64,000 nucleotides of DNA from Aliidiomarina haloalkalitolerans (GTDB lineage: Bacteria > Pseudomonadota > Gammaproteobacteria > Enterobacterales > Alteromonadaceae): the NCBI RefSeq assembly GCF_003987315.1, contig NZ_PIPI01000002.1, positions 186,001-250,000 of the forward strand, in the 5' to 3' direction. The position numbers and the translations under genes are program-made. Position 1 is the first letter of the stretch. The number at the start of each line of letters is the position of its first letter. This document shows positions 44,298-54,024 of this stretch, piece by piece. The notes beneath the pieces are model-generated. The model was not told where the DNA came from, did no database searches, and was given only the letters and a program-made list of their open reading frames with translations.

Positions 44298-45065
44298 TTA
44301 TTGCATGAGTGGTGAGCCGTCTACCTCAAATGAATACCCTTCAATTTCGGCATCCGCAATTAAAGTTTGAATGTATTGTGCAATCGCTTTGTGGCGCACT
44401 TTTTCGTTCAAGTAATCGCGAATTTTTTCTTTCACAGCAGAGTAGTCAAGCGGCTGACCTGGAACCTTACGTTCCACCCAAACAACGTGAAAACCATAGC
44501 GACTTTCTACCGGTGAATCATGCAAGCCTGGCTCTAACGCAAAAACCACTCGCTCAAATTCAGGTACGGTTTGACCACGGCTCAGTTGCCCTAAGCTGCC
44601 ACCTGTTTCTTTTGAAGGGCACGACGAATGTCCGCGGGCAAGCCCAGCAAAGTCACCACCGGTTTGCAGCTGTTTAATCACTTCTTCAGCTAAGCTTAAC
44701 GCTTCCATCCGACCTTTGTTGTCATCCGGTGCTGCAGCGAGCAAAATATGCCGAACTTCGAGCAAGGGTGACGTGGTAAAGCGCTCGCGATTGGCTTGAA
44801 AATAATGCTCGCATTCCTCGTCTTTGGCTTCAGGAATGTGAACCTCTTGGTCAATTAAGCGCTCAACAAAGTCATGCTCGGCGGCTTCAGCGCTTGGCGC
44901 AGTGACTTTAAAGCCAAGCTCGCGGGCTCTTTGTTTAAACAGCTCACCAATAATCAGCGCTTCAGCTGCTTTTTTCATCGCTTCTTGCTGACTCTCTGCT
45001 GGATGATATTGCATTTCTTCCAACACAGATTTTTCTTCAATAGTAGTGTCATTGACACGAATCAT
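44298..45065 (-). CDS. Parvulin-type peptidyl-prolyl isomerase of the nar operon
   Basis: About 255 residues. The PpiC domain (about 120-215) has VRHILLAA, GGDFAGLARGHSSCPSKETGGSLGQLSRGQTVPEFERVVF and SRYGFHVVWVERK, following a helical N-terminal half. No signal peptide is seen, so it acts in the cytoplasm, probably in assembly of nitrate reductase. A PpiC gene closes the nar operon in Pseudomonas as well. The ATG at 45065 has AGAGAGG ahead; the longer frame to 45137 would overlap a hairpin in the narI leader gap. It is closer to NifM-like than to SurA-like proteins. Confidence 0.85.
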   Translation of the reverse strand: MIRVNDTTIEEKSVLEEMQYHPAESQQEAMKKAAEALIIGELFKQRARELGFKVTAPSAEAAEHDFVERLIDQEVHIPEAKDEECEHYFQANRERFTTSPLLEVRHILLAAAPDDNKGRMEALSLAEEVIKQLQTGGDFAGLARGHSSCPSKETGGSLGQLSRGQTVPEFERVVFALEPGLHDSPVESRYGFHVVWVERKVPGQPLDYSAVKEKIRDYLNEKVRHKAIAQYIQTLIADAEIEGYSFEVDGSPLMQ

Positions 45066-45115
45066 ATCAACCTCTCTTGCATCGACCACGAGTTCCAGGC
45101 CCCCGACCGATAGAA

Positions 45116-45146
45116 GTGTGAAGAGCCTACTGCTCACTCTTCACAC
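45116..45146 (-). repeat. Hairpin between narI and the parvulin gene
   Basis: Ten-base perfect arms GTGTGAAGAG / CTCTTCACAC with an 11-base loop, lacking a T-run. It lies in the 114-base gap between the narI stop and the parvulin start, so it may mark an RNA processing point that sets different protein amounts. Confidence 0.55.
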
Positions 45147-45179
45147 CTAGACTACAGGCTAGTCGTTGCTAATTTAGAA

Positions 45180-45863
45180 TTAGTAGCGACGACGAACAAT
45201 TTGATGGCTACGGCCAAAGTATTTCACCGGCACGCTCCAGATATGCACTAAACGACTGAATGGGAACAGTACAAACAGTGTCACACCCCAGAATACGTGA
45301 GCTTTGTAAATCCAGTGAATTTCAGACATAAACTCAATGGCTTCCGCAGGACGGAAAGTCAATAAGTAACGGCTCCAACTCATCAGGTCTTTCATGACAT
45401 AACCGTCCATGTGACCGGTCGACACCGGAATAGTGATGAGGCCTAAAATCAGCTGCCAGTAGATTAACAACAGAATCAAGGTATCCATCACCGAGCTACT
45501 GGCCCGCACACGAGGGTTAAATAAGCGACGGTAAACCAACATGCTTAAACCAATGAAGCACATGACTCCAAAGAAGCCACCCACGCCCATCGCAATCATT
45601 TGCTTCTGAGCCAAGGTCACACCAAAGAAGTCCCAAACTTCATATGGAATCACCAAGCCACCAAAGTGACCCAAGAAAATCATGATGATACCAACATGGA
45701 AAAACACACTCGCTACTCGGAAGAAGTTCTTGTCGAGGATTTGGCTCGATTGCGCTTTCCAAGTGAACTGTTCACGGTCGTAACGAAGCGCGCTGCCGAC
45801 AAAAAAGATGACAGACGCGATATAGGGATAAATCCCAAAAAGTAACATGTCGACGAAGTTCAT
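45180..45863 (-). CDS. narI: Respiratory nitrate reductase gamma subunit (cytochrome b)
   Basis: A 227-residue integral membrane protein with five helices that takes electrons from quinol and passes them to NarH. Haem b ligand histidines are seen in FHVGIIMIFLGHFGG and KAHVFWGVTLFVLFPFSRLVHIW. Length equals the family norm (about 225). It starts 2 bases after the narJ stop with GAGGAAA ahead. Confidence 0.97.
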   Translation of the reverse strand: MNFVDMLLFGIYPYIASVIFFVGSALRYDREQFTWKAQSSQILDKNFFRVASVFFHVGIIMIFLGHFGGLVIPYEVWDFFGVTLAQKQMIAMGVGGFFGVMCFIGLSMLVYRRLFNPRVRASSSVMDTLILLLIYWQLILGLITIPVSTGHMDGYVMKDLMSWSRYLLTFRPAEAIEFMSEIHWIYKAHVFWGVTLFVLFPFSRLVHIWSVPVKYFGRSHQIVRRRY

Positions 45864-45865
45864 GA

Positions 45866-46603
45866 TCAGTTTCCTCGCTGAGCTTCAGTCTGAGCTGCAT
45901 CGGTAATGTCAGCCCAGTTAATCGGGACGTACTGGTCTTTGCGTTGAGTTTCAGAAGGCTTATTAACTCCCGAGCTACAGCCGTCCGACTGCGAGTCCGG
46001 TCCAAACTTGACCATTTCTTCTTCCCACACTTTGTCCAGTTCTTCTTTTGTGTCATCGCGCTTTTCATTGGCAATCTGTTCACGCACATCGCCTAAATCA
46101 ACGCTAACACCAGACAATTCAAGTAACGCATGCATCACTGCTGCATAGTCGCTGTCGCGTTGCTCTAACCGTGCTGCAAGCAGCGCTAGGATATGTGCAA
46201 CTTCTTCTAAACCAAGGCGCAGGTTCTCTTCACCTTGAGTGGAGAGAAACTCAAGGTAAAGAGGGATGTAATCGGGAAGCTCGCGCACCCCAATTTCCAA
46301 GCCTGCTTCTTTGTACTGGTTCATAAGATTGACCATGGCTTGACCGCGGTCGCGGGATTCGCCGTGGACATGCTCGAACAAAAGCAGTGACAGTGAACGT
46401 CCACGCTCAAATAGACCGTCGTACTCAGACTGCCAGTCCATTAGTTGGCCCGCAAAGCGGCGTTGAACAAACGCCGCTAGTGCTTGCTTGCGCTCTGCCG
46501 ACAAGGGCGAATCAGCGATGATTGCATCGATATCCGCCTGTGCTGCAAGTAATCCATCGTGAGGATAATCAAGCAGCAACGATAAAACTCGTGCGATTTG
46601 CAT
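45866..46603 (-). CDS. narJ: Nitrate reductase assembly chaperone
   Basis: A 245-residue TorD-family chaperone that binds NarG while molybdenum cofactor is inserted. The start MQIARVLSLLLDYPHDGLLAAQADIDAII and central LLFEHVHGESRDRGQAMVNLMNQYKEAG are typical. It starts 5 bases after narH and ends 2 bases before narI. Its C-terminus holds an acidic lysine-rich stretch, as usual for NarJ. Confidence 0.95.
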   Translation of the reverse strand: MQIARVLSLLLDYPHDGLLAAQADIDAIIADSPLSAERKQALAAFVQRRFAGQLMDWQSEYDGLFERGRSLSLLLFEHVHGESRDRGQAMVNLMNQYKEAGLEIGVRELPDYIPLYLEFLSTQGEENLRLGLEEVAHILALLAARLEQRDSDYAAVMHALLELSGVSVDLGDVREQIANEKRDDTKEELDKVWEEEMVKFGPDSQSDGCSSGVNKPSETQRKDQYVPINWADITDAAQTEAQRGN

Positions 46604-46608
46604 AATGA

Positions 46609-48144
46609 TTAATCCTTCATAACGACTGGAATGACTTTACGAACACCTTTCTTGTCACCACCGAAAAGATTGAGGTCGCTTTCGCCACCACCACAACCAT
46701 TGCCGAAGCTAAAGCCACATTCGCCTTTTAAGTCATAGGCGTTTTGTGCATAGGCACGCGCACTTGTTGGAATAACAAAGCGGTCTTCGAAGTTCGCCAA
46801 TGCCATGTAGCGATACATCTCTTCCACTTGGTTTGGTGTTAAACCAACTTGCTTCAGAACTTCAAAATCTTCGACACCATCGACATTTTGCGAACGTTTG
46901 TAAGCGCGCATAGCAATCATCCGCTCAAGCGCACGAACAACCGGAGCTTCGTCACCAGCGGTCAACATGTTCGCCAAGTAACGTAACGGGATCCGTAGCG
47001 ATTTCAGGTCTGGAATTTCGCCGTTCATACCAACATGGCCAGCTTCCACCGCAGTTTGAATTGGTGATAATGGCGGCACATACCAAACCATTGGCAGGGT
47101 GCGGTATTCAGGGTGCAATGGTAATGCGACTTTCCATTCCATCGCCATCATGTACACCGGTGAACGCTGCGCTGCTTTCAGCCAGTTGTCAGCAATCCCT
47201 TCCTTCTTCGCTGCCGCAATGACTTCTGGGTCAAATGGGTCAAGGAACAAGTCGAGCTGTGCCTGATACAGATCTTTCTCGTTCGGGGTGTTTGCTGCCG
47301 CTTCAATTTTGTCAGCGTCATACAACAACACACCTAGGTAACGGATCCGACCTACGCAGGTTTCTGAACACGTTGTTGGCTGTCCTGCTTCAATTCGTGG
47401 ATAGCAGAAGGTACATTTTTCCGATTTACCAGTTTTCCAGTTGTAGTAGATCTTCTTGTACGGACAACCCGAAACACACATCCGCCAACCGCGGCATTTG
47501 TCTTGGTCAATCAAAACAATTCCGTCTTCCTCACGCTTATAGATTGCGCCAGAAGGACACGCTGCCACACATGCAGGGTTCAAACAGTGCTCACACAAAC
47601 GCGGTAAGTACATCATGAAGGTCTTTTCAAACTGACCATAGATGTCTTTTTGCACGACCTCATTGAAGTTGCTGTCTTTCTTCCGCTTCTCGAACTCGGT
47701 TCCTAGGATCTCTTCCCAGTTTGGACCCCATTCGATTTTCTCCATGCGCTGGCCGCTAATTAATGAACGCGGACGCGCAACCGGTTGGTGCTTGGTATCA
47801 CCAACATTGTGTAAGTGCTGATAGTCAAAATCGAACGGCTCATAATAGTCGTCGATTTGGGGTAAATCTGGGTTCGCGAAGATGTTCGCCAAAATCCGCA
47901 GTTTGCCACCGATTTTGAGCTGCAACTTACCTTTGCTTGTGCGTTCCCAGCCGCCTTTCCACTTGTCTTGGTTTTCCCACTCTTTTGGAAAGCCTACGCC
48001 AGGCTTGGTTTCAACGTTGTTGAACCAGGCGTACTCCACACCTTCACGTGAGGTCCAGACATTTTTACAGGTGATCGAACAAGTGTGACAACCGATACAC
48101 TTGTCCAGATTTAACACCATGCCAATCTGAGCTCTAACTTTCAT
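46609..48144 (-). CDS. narH: Respiratory nitrate reductase beta subunit (iron-sulfur)
   Basis: A 511-residue protein carrying three 4Fe-4S and one 3Fe-4S cluster. Cysteine motifs include GCHTCSITCKNVW, CEHCLNPACVAACP, and CRGWRMCVSGCPYKK, where the Trp replaces a Cys to give the 3Fe-4S cluster as in E. coli. The C-terminal FGNGCGGGESDLNLFGG segment is family-typical. It moves electrons from NarI to NarG on the cytoplasmic side. Confidence 0.97.
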   Translation of the reverse strand: MKVRAQIGMVLNLDKCIGCHTCSITCKNVWTSREGVEYAWFNNVETKPGVGFPKEWENQDKWKGGWERTSKGKLQLKIGGKLRILANIFANPDLPQIDDYYEPFDFDYQHLHNVGDTKHQPVARPRSLISGQRMEKIEWGPNWEEILGTEFEKRKKDSNFNEVVQKDIYGQFEKTFMMYLPRLCEHCLNPACVAACPSGAIYKREEDGIVLIDQDKCRGWRMCVSGCPYKKIYYNWKTGKSEKCTFCYPRIEAGQPTTCSETCVGRIRYLGVLLYDADKIEAAANTPNEKDLYQAQLDLFLDPFDPEVIAAAKKEGIADNWLKAAQRSPVYMMAMEWKVALPLHPEYRTLPMVWYVPPLSPIQTAVEAGHVGMNGEIPDLKSLRIPLRYLANMLTAGDEAPVVRALERMIAMRAYKRSQNVDGVEDFEVLKQVGLTPNQVEEMYRYMALANFEDRFVIPTSARAYAQNAYDLKGECGFSFGNGCGGGESDLNLFGGDKKGVRKVIPVVMKD

Positions 48145-48174
48145 AATCGTCTTCCTAAAATCTGGTGCAGGATG

Positions 48175-48201
48175 GGCGCTCGCGATGCACTCGCAAGCGC
48201 C
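48175..48201 (-). repeat. Hairpin between narG and narH
   Basis: Arms GGCGCT / AGCGCC extended by GCGA/TCGC pairs, in the 63-base gap between the narG stop and narH ATG. It lacks a T-run; it may stabilise or process the mRNA rather than end it. Confidence 0.5.
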
Positions 48202-48207
48202 GCCTCA

Positions 48208-51200
48208 TCACTTGGTATCCAGCCAATCAACTTTGTCCATCTTACGGACAATGACAAACTCATCGCGGTTACAGCCTACTGTTCCGTAGTAGTTAAAGCC
48301 GTAACTCTGCTGGGCATAGCCACCAATCATATGAGTTGGCTTCATGACCGCACGAGTAACCGAGTTATGAATACCACCGCGTGTACCTGTCATCTCCGAG
48401 CCTGGTACGTTCACAATCCGTTCTTGCGCGTGGTACATCATGCTCATGCCTTCCGGCACCCGCTGCGAAACAACCGCACGGGCTGAGATCGAACCGTTGA
48501 CGTTGAAGATTTCAATCCAGTCGTTATCTTCAATGCCTGCTGCTTTCGCATCGATCTCACTCAGCCACACAATTGGGCCACCGCGAGACAATGTCAGCAT
48601 TAACAAGTTGTCGGAATACGTACTGTGAATACCCCACTTCTGATGCGGTGTAATCCAGTTCAGCACGATCTCTTTGTTGCCATTTGGCTTCTTGTTGAGA
48701 ATCGGTTGAACGGTTTTCAAGTTAATCGGTGGCTTATAAACACAAAGTGTTTCACCGAAATCGCGCATCCATTCATGGTCCTGATAGAACTGCTGACGAC
48801 CGGTAATGGTGCGCCATGGAATCAGCTCATGAACGTTGGTGTAACCAGCGTTATAAGACACATGCTCGTCTTCAAGTCCTGACCAAGTCGGCGAAGAGAT
48901 AATCTTCCGCGGTTGTGCCACGATATCGTGGAAGCGGATTTTTTCTTCTTCCTTTGGTTTCGCTAAATGCGTGTGGTCGCGTCCAGTGAACTCACTGAGA
49001 GCGCCCCAAGCTTTTACCGCCACATGACCATTGGTTTCTGGCGCCAGCGACAGAATCACCTCACACGCATCAATTGCGGTTTCGATCTTCGGCCGACCTT
49101 TGTTGACACCTTCTTCCACGTGCTTGCGGTTGAGCTTACCGAGGAAATCGACTTCCTCTTGAGTATTCCAGTTAATGCCTTTACCACCATTCCCAAGCTT
49201 GTCCATGAGTGGACCAAGCGAGGTGAAGCGCTGGTAGGTATTCGGGTAGTCACGCTCAACTTCAACGAGGTTCGGCATGGTTTTACCCGGTACTGGATCA
49301 CACTCACCTTTCCACCACGCTTTCACGCCATATGGCTGCGCTAGCTCGTTCGGGGTGTCGTGTTGCATCGGTACGGTGACGAGGTCTTTTTCAACACCTA
49401 AGTGACCTTCGCAAACCCGCGAAAACTCTTTCGCGATGCCTTTAAAGATTTCCCAGTCACTACGTGCTTCCCAAACTGGGTCAACAGCAGCAGTTAGCGG
49501 GTGAATAAACGGATGCATATCCGATGTATTCATGTCGTCTTTTTCATACCAAGTTGCAGTTGGTAACACGATGTCAGAGTACAAACAGGTGGTCGACATA
49601 CGGAAATCGAGGGTCACCCACAGATCAACTTTGCCTTCCGCACCGTTATCGACCCACTCGACGTCTTCTGGCTTCTGACCACCAAAGTCGCCAAGGTCTT
49701 TACCTAACAGACCGTGTTTAGTACCGAGTAAATGCTTGAGCATGTACTCGTGGCCTTTACCGGATGAGCCGAGCAAGTTAGAACGCCAAATAAACATGTT
49801 CCGCGGGAAGTTCTGCGGGTTGTCTGGTTGCTCACAAGCAAACTTCAAACTGCCGCTCTTCAATTGGTCAACCACGTAATCTTTCACGTCCATACCCGCT
49901 TTCGCAGCAGCATCTGCTAAGCCAAGTGGGTTAGTGCCTAATTGTGGTGCGCTCGGTAACCAACCCATGCGCTCCGCTCTCGTGTTGTAGTCGATAATGC
50001 TCGACTTCCACTTGTTCGGATTCGCCAGCGGTGAAACGACTTCAGTCATTTCTAACTTCTCGTAGCGCCATTGACTCGAATGGTTATAGAAGAATGATGT
50101 ACCGTTCATGTGACGCGGTGGACGTTGCCAGTCAAGAGCAAACGCCAATGGCGCCCAACCGGTTTGCGGACGTAGTTTTTCCTGACCGACGTAATGCGCC
50201 CAGCCACCACCGCTCTGGCCGATACAGCCACACATCATCAACATGTTGATGAGACCGCGGTAGTTCATGTCCATGTGGTACCAGTGGTTCAATGCAGCAC
50301 CAACGATAACCATCGAACGGCCTTTGGTTTTGTCGGCGTTGCGACCAAACTCACGAGCAATTCGGATAACGTCTTGCGGGTCAACACCGGTAATTTTTTG
50401 TTGCCATGCTGGTGTATACGGTACGTCGTCTGCATAGCTTTGCGCCCGGTTCGGGTCGTTTAAGCCATTATCAACACCGTAGTTCGCAAGCATTAAGTCA
50501 AATACGGTTGCAACTAAGGCAGAGTCACCGTTAGCAAGCTGTACTCGCTTCGCTGGGATCTTGCGCATCTGCACTTCATCGTGGTCAGTATGTTGGAAAT
50601 ACTCATACTCATGCGGCTTGCCGCCAAAGTATGGGAATGCAACGTCAACAACGTCGTCAGCGTGGTCTTTTAATGACAAGTGCAGGTCAACATCACCTTG
50701 ATTATCTTTTTGCTCAAGGTTCCATTTGCCTTTTTGTCCCCAACGATAACCAATCGCACCATTCGGGCTAACCAAACGGTCACCATCTCGGTCAATCGCA
50801 ATGGTTTTCCAGTCAGGGTTATTGTCTTCACCTAAGTTGTCGACCAAGTCAGCTGCGCGCAAGAAGCGACCTTGCGTAAGTTTGCCATTTTCTTCTTCCA
50901 ACATGACCAGCATCGGCATGTCGGTATATCGACGAACGTAGTCGGTGAAATACGCACTCGGTTGATCAACGTGGAATTCTTTCAAAATAACGTGACCAAA
51001 TGCCATGGCTAACGCAGCGTCAGTACCTTGGCGTGGTGCTAACCAGGTGTCACCGAATTTCGAGGCTTCTGAGTAGTCAGAAGTAATCACGCAAGTTTTC
51101 GTGCCTTTGTAGCGAACTTCCGTTAAGAAGTGAGCGTCTGGGGTACGGGTTTGCGGAACGTTCGAGCCCCAAACAATAATGTAATTTGAGTTATACCAGT

Positions 51201-51927
51201 CGGCTGACTCAGGCACGTCGGTTTGTTCACCCCAAATTTGTGGCGACGCCGGAGGTAAGTCACAGTACCAGTCATAGAAGCTTAAGCAGTTACCACCAAT
51301 CAGTGATAAATAGCGCGCGCCAGCAGCATAGGAAACCATCGACATCGCCGGAATTGGCGAGAAACCAGTTACCCGGTCAGGGCCGTAAGTTTTCGTGGTG
51401 TACACGTTTGAAGCAGCAATGAGCTCATTCACTTCGTCCCATGACGCACGCACAAAACCACCGAGTCCACGGCGTTCTTTGTAGCTCTTCGCTTTTGCCG
51501 GATCGGAAACAATCGACTCCCAAGCTTTCACTGGGTCATTATGTTGTTGCTTCGCTTCACGCCACAGCTTCATCAATTGCTGACGAACTTTTGGATACTT
51601 CAAGCGGTTGGCGCTGTAAATATACCAAGAGTAGCTGGCTCCACGTGGGCAGCCCCGTGGTTCATGATTAGGTAGGTCAGGCCGCGTGCGTGGGTAATCC
51701 GTTTGTTGCGTTTCCCAAGTAACGAGGCCGTCCTTGACGTAAATTTTCCAGCTACACGAACCAGTACAGTTTACTCCGTGAGTAGAACGTACTATTTTAT
51801 CGTGTTGCCAACGCTGGCGATAACCTTGTTCCCAGGTGCGATCTTCATTTGTCACAACCCCATGGCCATTGGCGAAGGGTTCTTTCTTCAAATTGAAGAA
51901 GCGCAGTTTATCGAGTAAATGACTCAT
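48208..51927 (-). CDS. narG: Respiratory nitrate reductase alpha subunit
   Basis: A 1239-residue molybdopterin enzyme reducing nitrate to nitrite on the cytoplasmic face of the membrane. The FS0 cluster ligands of the family (His then three Cys) lie in THGVNCTGSC and RGCPRG. The Mo-bis-MGD region includes YNSNYIIVWGSNVPQTR, the Asp-ligand area, and WGSNVPQTRTPDAHF. No Tat signal is present, which is normal for NarG. The length is typical of the family. GGAG precedes the ATG by 9. The promoter has FNR and NarL sites. It leads a five-gene operon, narGHJI and a parvulin gene. Confidence 0.98.
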   Translation of the reverse strand: MSHLLDKLRFFNLKKEPFANGHGVVTNEDRTWEQGYRQRWQHDKIVRSTHGVNCTGSCSWKIYVKDGLVTWETQQTDYPRTRPDLPNHEPRGCPRGASYSWYIYSANRLKYPKVRQQLMKLWREAKQQHNDPVKAWESIVSDPAKAKSYKERRGLGGFVRASWDEVNELIAASNVYTTKTYGPDRVTGFSPIPAMSMVSYAAGARYLSLIGGNCLSFYDWYCDLPPASPQIWGEQTDVPESADWYNSNYIIVWGSNVPQTRTPDAHFLTEVRYKGTKTCVITSDYSEASKFGDTWLAPRQGTDAALAMAFGHVILKEFHVDQPSAYFTDYVRRYTDMPMLVMLEEENGKLTQGRFLRAADLVDNLGEDNNPDWKTIAIDRDGDRLVSPNGAIGYRWGQKGKWNLEQKDNQGDVDLHLSLKDHADDVVDVAFPYFGGKPHEYEYFQHTDHDEVQMRKIPAKRVQLANGDSALVATVFDLMLANYGVDNGLNDPNRAQSYADDVPYTPAWQQKITGVDPQDVIRIAREFGRNADKTKGRSMVIVGAALNHWYHMDMNYRGLINMLMMCGCIGQSGGGWAHYVGQEKLRPQTGWAPLAFALDWQRPPRHMNGTSFFYNHSSQWRYEKLEMTEVVSPLANPNKWKSSIIDYNTRAERMGWLPSAPQLGTNPLGLADAAAKAGMDVKDYVVDQLKSGSLKFACEQPDNPQNFPRNMFIWRSNLLGSSGKGHEYMLKHLLGTKHGLLGKDLGDFGGQKPEDVEWVDNGAEGKVDLWVTLDFRMSTTCLYSDIVLPTATWYEKDDMNTSDMHPFIHPLTAAVDPVWEARSDWEIFKGIAKEFSRVCEGHLGVEKDLVTVPMQHDTPNELAQPYGVKAWWKGECDPVPGKTMPNLVEVERDYPNTYQRFTSLGPLMDKLGNGGKGINWNTQEEVDFLGKLNRKHVEEGVNKGRPKIETAIDACEVILSLAPETNGHVAVKAWGALSEFTGRDHTHLAKPKEEEKIRFHDIVAQPRKIISSPTWSGLEDEHVSYNAGYTNVHELIPWRTITGRQQFYQDHEWMRDFGETLCVYKPPINLKTVQPILNKKPNGNKEIVLNWITPHQKWGIHSTYSDNLLMLTLSRGGPIVWLSEIDAKAAGIEDNDWIEIFNVNGSISARAVVSQRVPEGMSMMYHAQERIVNVPGSEMTGTRGGIHNSVTRAVMKPTHMIGGYAQQSYGFNYYGTVGCNRDEFVIVRKMDKVDWLDTK

Positions 51928-51999
51928 TTTTCAGACTCCAGTCCAGCTACTGCATTCATGTTTCGACGTCTACACTATGGTAAAGTAGGGAAATTGTGC

Positions 52000-52013
52000 T
52001 TGATCTGCGTCAA
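52000..52013 (-). promoter_or_regulatory. FNR-type box for narG
   Basis: TTGATCTGCGTCAA, one base off consensus, centred 79 bases before the narG ATG. A class II position gives a start site near 51965. Confidence 0.8.
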
Positions 52014-52051
52014 TGCAGCCACCCTGCAAATTTGCCGCGATCTGGCCGAAT

Positions 52052-52067
52052 TACCACCATGGTGGTA
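52052..52067. promoter_or_regulatory. Palindromic NarL 7-2-7 site between narG and narX
   Basis: TACCACC-AT-GGTGGTA is a perfect 16-base palindrome with NarL-type heptamers in the 7-2-7 arrangement. It lies 52 bases beyond the narG FNR box and about 112 bases before narX, so it may serve both genes. Confidence 0.8.
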
Positions 52068-52143
52068 TGCGTGTTTAGATCGTAACTAACTGAATTGTAA
52101 GTAGTACTTATAATTTAAAGCGCCGGAATCTAGGCGAATCAGA

Positions 52144-52165
52144 TACCTATGGGTAAAAAGGGGTA
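52144..52165. promoter_or_regulatory. NarL-type heptamer cluster in the narX leader
   Basis: Three heptamer-like words lie within 22 bases: TACCTAT, ATGGGTA (inverse of TACCCAT) and AGGGGTA (inverse of TACCCCT). The last overlaps the ribosome-binding AAGGGG ahead of the narX GTG. Binding here would suggest repression or tuning of narX by NarL. Confidence 0.5.
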
Positions 52166-52171
52166 TTCCAC

Positions 52172-54010
52172 GTGAAACAGCGGCCTTCATCTCTCGCAGG
52201 AAGTATCAGTTTGGCACTATTTGCCATAGTTGGATTGTCATTGGTGACACTCCTGACGAGTTATTGGCTGTCTGAGAAAGTGAACCGTGACCCGGAAGCA
52301 CTGAATGTGGCTGGTTCTTTACGTTGGCAAACCTATCATATTGCGATTGTTGCGACGCAGAATGACCCAGAACGTCTCAACAGCGCGATTCAAAGTCTGA
52401 ATCAGAGTTGGAATCATCCGTCGTTTCGCCGCTTTGCACACAATGACACAACGATTTACAGTCATTTCCGACAAGCGCAAGCCAACTGGCTCGAAATTGA
52501 ACGTGTTCTGCGCTCAGAGACTGTGGAATCAGTTAGTTTCTATGGTCGCTTAGTCGATCAGGTCAGTTACATTGACGAGTTGGTCTTTCTCATTCAACAA
52601 GATGCCGAGCGCTCCGTTGGCCAACTGCGCCTGGTGCTGGTATTGGCATTGTTCTTAACGGTTATCTTGGCAATCATTGTGTTGCATTGGCTGCGCGTCC
52701 GCTTCGAAATTCCGTTAATCAAATTACAGCAAGCGGCGCGGAAAATTGGTCATGGTGATTTCACCACCCGCGTCGACTTAAAAAATAATCGTGATGAGCT
52801 GGGCATGCTCGCTGAAACCATCAATAAAATGAGCGACACCATCGGCTTTATGTACGGTCGCCTCGAAACCCGAGTTGATGAACAGACGCATCAGTTGCAA
52901 CGCAGTCACATTACATTGCAACTGCTGTATGACATTTCCAAACGGATTAACGAGCACGCCCTGAATTACAACGACTTTCGTGACACCACGCGGAAACTCT
53001 GTGATGTGCTTGACCTTGACGACCTCGAGCTCTGCCTACTGACTGACGAAGGCAAAGCGCCATATTTGCAATTCCAAGCCGCCGAGCCTGAGCGTGACCC
53101 CTGTCATGCGGTGAACTGTGCTGAGTGTATTCGCAAAGACGACTGCATTACCGTCGAAGACGGCGTACGGCAGTATTATTATCCACTCAGCCGCGAACAA
53201 AAACGCTTTGGCGTCATGGTTGCCCGCTGTAAAGAAAACCAAGTCTTACACGACTGGCAACAACAGCTATTGAAGTCAGTCTCGGATCAACTTGCGTTAG
53301 CACTGAGTTTAAAAGCCGAGGAAGACCAAGTTCGACGTTTAGCCATGGTGAATGAACGAACCGTTATTGCGCGTGAATTGCATGACTCCCTTGCGCAAGC
53401 CTTGTCGTATCTGAAAATTCAGGTGACGCGTTTGAACAAGGCGATCGACATTAAAAACGAAGCGATTATTCGCGATGTCTCACAGGAACTGCGGGAAGGT
53501 TTAGATTCAGCTTATCGGCAATTACGTGAGCTTCTGACAACCTTCCGATTGAAAGTAGACGGTGGCGGTTTATTAAATGCACTCGAGACCACAGTTAAGC
53601 AATTGCAGAACCAAACGGACATGGAGATTCAACTCGACTACCGCATTACCGACGTGCCGCTTGAACCACACGAAGAGATTCATTTGCTGCAAATGGTACG
53701 TGAAGCTGTGCAGAACGCCATGCATCACAGTGAAGGCAAGTATGTTGTCATTCGCATGGCACACTTAGCGAATTCAGACGATAAAATTGAACTAGCGGTC
53801 GAAGATGATGGCGTCGGTATTCCGACGGACCCAGAGAAGCTTAACCACTATGGCTTAGTGATCATCAAGGAACGCGGACGCCACCTCGGCGGCGACGCTG
53901 AAATTAAGCGCCGAGAAGAAGGCGGCACCGGTGTTTATTTCCGTTTTGTGCCGCAATATCTGCAAAAAGAACAGCTGAACGATAAATCCCATTTAGCCAA
54001 AATGGTTTAG
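52172..54010 (+). CDS. narX: Nitrate/nitrite sensor histidine kinase
   Basis: A 612-residue two-helix membrane sensor. The periplasmic nitrate-binding P-box appears as NVAGSLRWQTYHIA (46-59). A HAMP domain (about 165-230), a cysteine-rich central module CHAVNCAECIRKDDC, and a HisKA_3 domain with H-box ARELHDSLAQA near residue 400, then HATPase with VEDDGVGI, complete it. It starts with GTG at 52172. The partner narL is about 7 kb away, separated by an RND operon and a transporter gene, so the usual narXL pairing is broken. NarX versus NarQ is a judgement based on the P-box and cysteine cluster. Confidence 0.9.
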   Translation: MKQRPSSLAGSISLALFAIVGLSLVTLLTSYWLSEKVNRDPEALNVAGSLRWQTYHIAIVATQNDPERLNSAIQSLNQSWNHPSFRRFAHNDTTIYSHFRQAQANWLEIERVLRSETVESVSFYGRLVDQVSYIDELVFLIQQDAERSVGQLRLVLVLALFLTVILAIIVLHWLRVRFEIPLIKLQQAARKIGHGDFTTRVDLKNNRDELGMLAETINKMSDTIGFMYGRLETRVDEQTHQLQRSHITLQLLYDISKRINEHALNYNDFRDTTRKLCDVLDLDDLELCLLTDEGKAPYLQFQAAEPERDPCHAVNCAECIRKDDCITVEDGVRQYYYPLSREQKRFGVMVARCKENQVLHDWQQQLLKSVSDQLALALSLKAEEDQVRRLAMVNERTVIARELHDSLAQALSYLKIQVTRLNKAIDIKNEAIIRDVSQELREGLDSAYRQLRELLTTFRLKVDGGGLLNALETTVKQLQNQTDMEIQLDYRITDVPLEPHEEIHLLQMVREAVQNAMHHSEGKYVVIRMAHLANSDDKIELAVEDDGVGIPTDPEKLNHYGLVIIKERGRHLGGDAEIKRREEGGTGVYFRFVPQYLQKEQLNDKSHLAKMV

Positions 54011-54024
54011 CGACCAGCAAATGG

